Positions 60,211 through 64,000 of a DNA stretch of 64,000 nucleotides are shown here, piece after piece. Location of the stretch: positions 12,430,089 to 12,494,088 of the forward strand of contig NC_049986.1 in NCBI RefSeq assembly GCF_000003815.2, given 5' to 3'. The notes beneath the pieces are model-generated. The model saw only the letters and a program-made list of their open reading frames with translations. It had not been told where the DNA came from and ran no database searches. This stretch comes from Branchiostoma floridae (lineage: Eukaryota; Chordata; Leptocardii; Amphioxiformes; Branchiostomatidae). Position numbers and translations under genes: made by a program. Within the stretch, counting starts at the first letter, position 1. Each line of letters opens with the position of its first letter.

Positions 60211-63200
60211 CTAGCTTTCTCGAACTGCAGCAAGCTTCTGTGCCAAGTTCAGCACAGTCTGGTACCGGGTGCACTTTTCCTTCCACTCAGTAGGGATGCC
60301 ATCCAGTCCACCCTGTAAGGAACGTGCAAAAAATGTTACTACTAGTTTGTATGACACATTACAACAAATGACAGGAAATTATTTCTGACTGAATAAGCTT
60401 TCTTCACTCTAAAGTCCTACATGTATTAAGGTATCGATGATTCAAGACAACAACTTTTTAAACTTATGGTACAAATGCAAACAAATGAGACATACAAATT
60501 CTGTGTAACAAAAATTTCTGATAACTACAAAATTGAAAAAGTGCTTCATTGTTCATCAAGGTTATACAATCTTATAAGTATATAGGTACATAAGACTACA
60601 TTTGATAAAAGTACATCTGGATGAAGCTCCTTGATGAACAAGTATCAATCAGAGACTCACCAAGGCACCAAAACAAGCTCCAATGAAGCAAGCCCGACTG
60701 GCGTTGTCACCACCTGCTAAGATAGCTGCTCGTACTGCAGATGTGTAGTCCGTGTGGGTGACCACACAGTGGAGAGCTGCCTGGAACTGCTTGGGTAAGG
60801 CTGGGATACAATATAGAAGAACTGTCAAATCACTTTGGACTTTATGTGTCATATTGTGTCCATACTTACAGTAAAGAATGATCTTTGAAATTGGATTGAA
60901 TTGATCAAAGTCAAACGTTGAAATAGATCAAACAAAACCATGCGACGGAATAAACATTGCACAAAGAGCTTTCACATTAAACAAAAAAGATTTGTAACAA
61001 TTTACCATAGTGAGTCAGATTAACCTAGTAACAGTGTCCATTCAAACAAAACAATCAAGAGACATATCACTGTTGTAACATGATCAAGACATACCACAGC
61101 TACTTCCAAACACCTTGTTGACAACCTCCCTGTGTGGTTTTCCCAGTGGTTTTTGTTCCTGAACTTCCCCAACTTGTTTTAGCACAGTCTCATCCTGGCC
61201 AGTGATACCCTGTCCCTCCTTCTTCCCAAGTTCTTCCATCAAGGCTTCCATCACTCCCTCCTGTTTTCCGTGTAAAATGAAGGCCTCTAATATCCTATAA
61301 AAAAGACAACAACAAAAAAATTGTCAATGCAAGAATGCAGGTGCAGTTAATATACAGGGATGCCAAAGAAGAGTATACATTTTAAATCCTAACCTGGCAT
61401 TAGCAAGAGCTGCAGACAGTGCAACGGGGTGTTTCTGTGTGACTTTGACTGCAGCCTCTACTTTTGCCAGCATGTCAGGTTGTCCCGCATACAGCGCAAC
61501 CAGAGGGGCAACCTTAGCAGCACCATCAGCTTGTGTGTCTGTGTCTGACCCTAAAACAAAAGAAATGGCTTTTGAAATTACCATTTTGTGCATTATTTGT
61601 AGAAAACCTATGGTCTGAGTGCAATTCTCATGCTCCCATTAGTTTGCTCACTACAATTGACTTCCCAATGACATGCCAACAATTTGGTGTTGAATGGGTA
61701 CTCATCACTGTAAGATATTTCCTTGTCCTTGGCTACCCACTGTAAGATTACAAAAATCTAGTACTTCCTTGTCCTTGGTGCAGATTGGCTATCCTATGTA
61801 AATTATACGATTCCATGATACAAAAGTCCATCCCTGTCCTTGGTGCTGATTGGTTACCCACTATAAGATTCCATGCTATTTCCTTGTCGTTGGTGCAGAT
61901 TGGCTATCCTCTGTAAATTATAACATAAGATTCTGTGATACAAAAGTCCATCCCTGTCCTTGGTGCTGATTGGTTACCCACTATGAGAGTTCATGATATT
62001 TTGATGTCCTTGGTGCTGATTAACAGCCTCAGTTTTCCATTGTGAGTGAGTCATCGTGGGTAGCGTATACTCACAAGTATGGCAATCAAAATGAAAGTTT
62101 CCTGTACAACTTCAATAATCTTAAAAAGGTATTACATGTATAAAAGATCCAAGTTAAACAGATATACCATATGAGGCACAAACACATTTCAAATTTTATT
62201 TGAATAAGCAGCACCACACATGTACTAGTAACTACGTCCATGCAAAATACTTCTCAATTCTTAATCCTCACCGGTGTCTTCCTTCTTGGCTTCCATACTT
62301 GCCAGGAACGCTTTGATGCTACCATTCCTCCAGGGCCCTTTGATAGGACGCGTCTTTTGATCTCCTGAAAGAAGGAAAAATCAAAGGTCAACAAATACGA
62401 GGTTTGTTACCAAAGTGGGTTTGTCAATTGCCTTCTGGGGAGTGGTTACGTTGGCTCATTTTCATCTCCCCCTATTTCTCAAGGGATAAACAGCACACTA
62501 CCAGTGTTACACCATCTCATATTATCAAGGGAGTTCAAGTTTAGACAGACAAACACAGCATTCTAATTTGAACACAAATTAACACCTCATCTTCAGAACT
62601 TCCAGGGGACAAAATTGAAGGTGGCAGCAATATACATCAAAAGGGATCCGTATGATTGCTCATGATGATAAATCTAATAAAATTTTGTGGGCTTTCCACA
62701 CCCAATTTTATGCACAGGGGTTCAGATTGAAAAAAAAAAATTCCATCGCCTCTCGTAATTCTAATGTATAATTCTAGTCATGCAGGGAAATGGTGAACAT
62801 TTCAGGTTTACCTGTGTCAAAAGCAGTGCCTGGTCCAAAGAACTTGTAAAATCTCTGCTTTAAGTCATTGACATCCAGTTCTATGGATAACAAATTGTGT
62901 TTTACATATAATCAAGACAAAACAACAACTTTACACAAACACTTTTCAATTGCCAATTTTACAATATGGACAAACGATACAGAAATTTGAGCTGGGCAGG
63001 GAGTGAGATGCAAAAATCAAACGTTTTGAGTAAAATTGATACTACCATTACCCCAGGGCCATTTAATAGAGCCCTCTGATGTACAGACAGTCAAATGGAT
63101 GTAAATTGAAAATTCAGAGCTGTTTCATGTCATATTTCTAAACCTTTGCACTCAGCCAGGGACTCCAACACTACAAAGGCCTGGTCCCCGTATGCAGTGT

Positions 63201-63792
63201 TAGTGCCGGTGTCAGTAGTGTAGAAGGGACAGGCTGATGGAGAGTGGAACTCTGGGTCCTCCCCACCAACTGCTGCATCCAGCTTCTCCAGGTCATATAC
63301 CCAGTGTAGGCCTTGTGCTGAGGAGTAAAGTGAAAACGAAGTCATTGAGTGCACTAATTGTGTGTTAATGTAAAGAAAACCAACAAACTGTTCAGATTAA
63401 GGAAATTTGCCAGGCAAAACTTGAATCTAATTCTCTAGATATTATCTGAACATTCGTGTTAGTATGCCACACCTGAGGCAAGAGAACTAGATTAGGATAT
63501 TAGGATAGGCAGTATAGACACTGCAGAGGATAGAGTGGCCGAATTCCGGAAATTCTTATTGACAACTGAGCATCCTGTCTACTCTGCAAAAATGCTGACA
63601 GAAAAATCCTGTCAAAAATAAAAATCTTATTGACAGGAACATCCTGTCAATAGCTAATCCGCCTAATTATCATAAAGGCAAGAACAGCAAGCAAGCAGCC
63701 ACTTCACCAGCCGAATCAGCCACCAGCGATCCCACTACTGCGGCAACAGCACGGGCGGATACCTCATTCGCTGGGCTCATCTGTGCGGCCAT
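60211..63792 (-). CDS. J1-crystallin-like protein, ADP-ribosylglycohydrolase fold, Cys paralogue of SelJ
   Basis: Minus-strand exons: 63792-63708, 63317-63144, 62880-62812, 62364-62272, 61550-61394, 61294-61095, 60800-60661, 60312-60211, giving 339 residues. Its eight exons have the same junction phases as the SelJ-like gene, so the two are duplicates. Landmarks: VVGSLVADSAAQGLHWVY, AYGDQAFVVLESLAE, FGPGTAFD, DGAAKVAPLVALYAGQP, Cys259 at the position of the Sec codon, and GGDNASRACFIGACFGA with Asp291 kept. The alternative start at Met5 is possible. The fold is that of ADP-ribosyl-acceptor hydrolases, but J1-crystallins are lens proteins in jellyfish and their enzymatic role is uncertain. Confidence 0.9.
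61720..62030. repeat. Irregular minisatellite with shared core
   Basis: Five or six diverged units of about 60-70 bp, each containing CTTGTCCTTGGTGCAGATTG or CTGTCCTTGGTGCTGATTGG. They lie in the intron between exons 4 and 5 of the Cys paralogue. The TCCTTGGTGCTGA core is the one seen in the arrays at 43 kb and 49 kb. Confidence 0.7.
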
Positions 63793-64000
63793 CCTGTAGA
63801 TATAAGAGCCTAAGAGTAGAGCTAGAGAATACTAGTAGAAGACTTCAGTTTGGCTTGAGTAAGGCAAGTTGGGGAGGTGTTTCCTCCTGTTGGAACCGAG
63901 CCTTGTAGAAATCAACGGCTTAGATGGAAAATTTAGCTAGGTATCTGTGGATGATAAACGGAGAATCTTGCAAGTCATGAATCTGACGAATCCTGCAAGT
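63793..64000. other. 5' flank of the Cys J1-crystallin-like gene
   Basis: Upstream of the start codon at 63792. No TATA box or upstream exon could be identified with confidence in the 200 bp available. Confidence 0.3.

Overview
The window looks like nuclear DNA from an invertebrate deuterostome, most probably a lancelet (amphioxus, Branchiostoma-like). This is inferred from dense short-exon genes with GT-AG introns, AT-rich introns full of hairpin mini-transposons and minisatellites, 5'-truncated CR1/L2-like LINE tails, and proteins close to vertebrate families (ADGRD1, PET117, TSEN15, CYP4) beside lineage-restricted ones (J1-crystallin/SelJ, nucleotidyltransferase-TPR proteins). No bacterial, viral or organellar genes were recognised. 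Exon models were built by hand from splice sites and codon phase; every multi-exon model below closes in phase.

Layout. 1-7.9 kb: no recognised gene. 7.9-17.0 kb (+): an adhesion GPCR of the ADGRD1/GPR133 type in 22 exons, complete except for the first exon. 17.7-18.6 kb (+): truncated LINE. 18.8-20.8 kb (-): intronless protein with two RING domains. 21.4-21.7 kb (-): PET117 cytochrome oxidase assembly factor. 22.0-26.1 kb (+): TSEN15 tRNA-splicing endonuclease subunit in 4 exons, with two hairpin transposons in intron 1. 26.6-32.7 kb (-): a J1-crystallin-like ADP-ribosylglycohydrolase-fold gene that reads as selenoprotein J, with an in-frame TGA and a SECIS hairpin in the 3'UTR. 34.0-38.7 kb (+): complete CYP4-type P450 in 13 exons. 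39.8-56.4 kb (-): one 18-exon, 1,953-residue gene joining a DUF294/GlnD-like nucleotidyltransferase to a long TPR array and a C-terminal ARM-like region. 56.5-57.6 kb: LINE and MITE. 58.5-59.9 kb (-): two phase-compatible exons of an unrecognised gene. 60.2-63.8 kb (-): the second J1-crystallin-like paralogue, with Cys where the first has TGA.

The main discoveries are the Sec/Cys pair of SelJ/J1-crystallin paralogues with a near-ideal form 2 SECIS, and the nucleotidyltransferase-TPR-ARM protein, an architecture I know only as uncharacterised invertebrate proteins. Other points are a 38-bp minisatellite that duplicates a splice donor, a probable GC-AG intron beside a transposon, a tandemly duplicated terminal exon, and about ten different terminal-inverted-repeat elements, several with recognisable target-site duplications. 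The genes do not form an obvious pathway; the two J1 paralogues flank the P450 and the nucleotidyltransferase gene.
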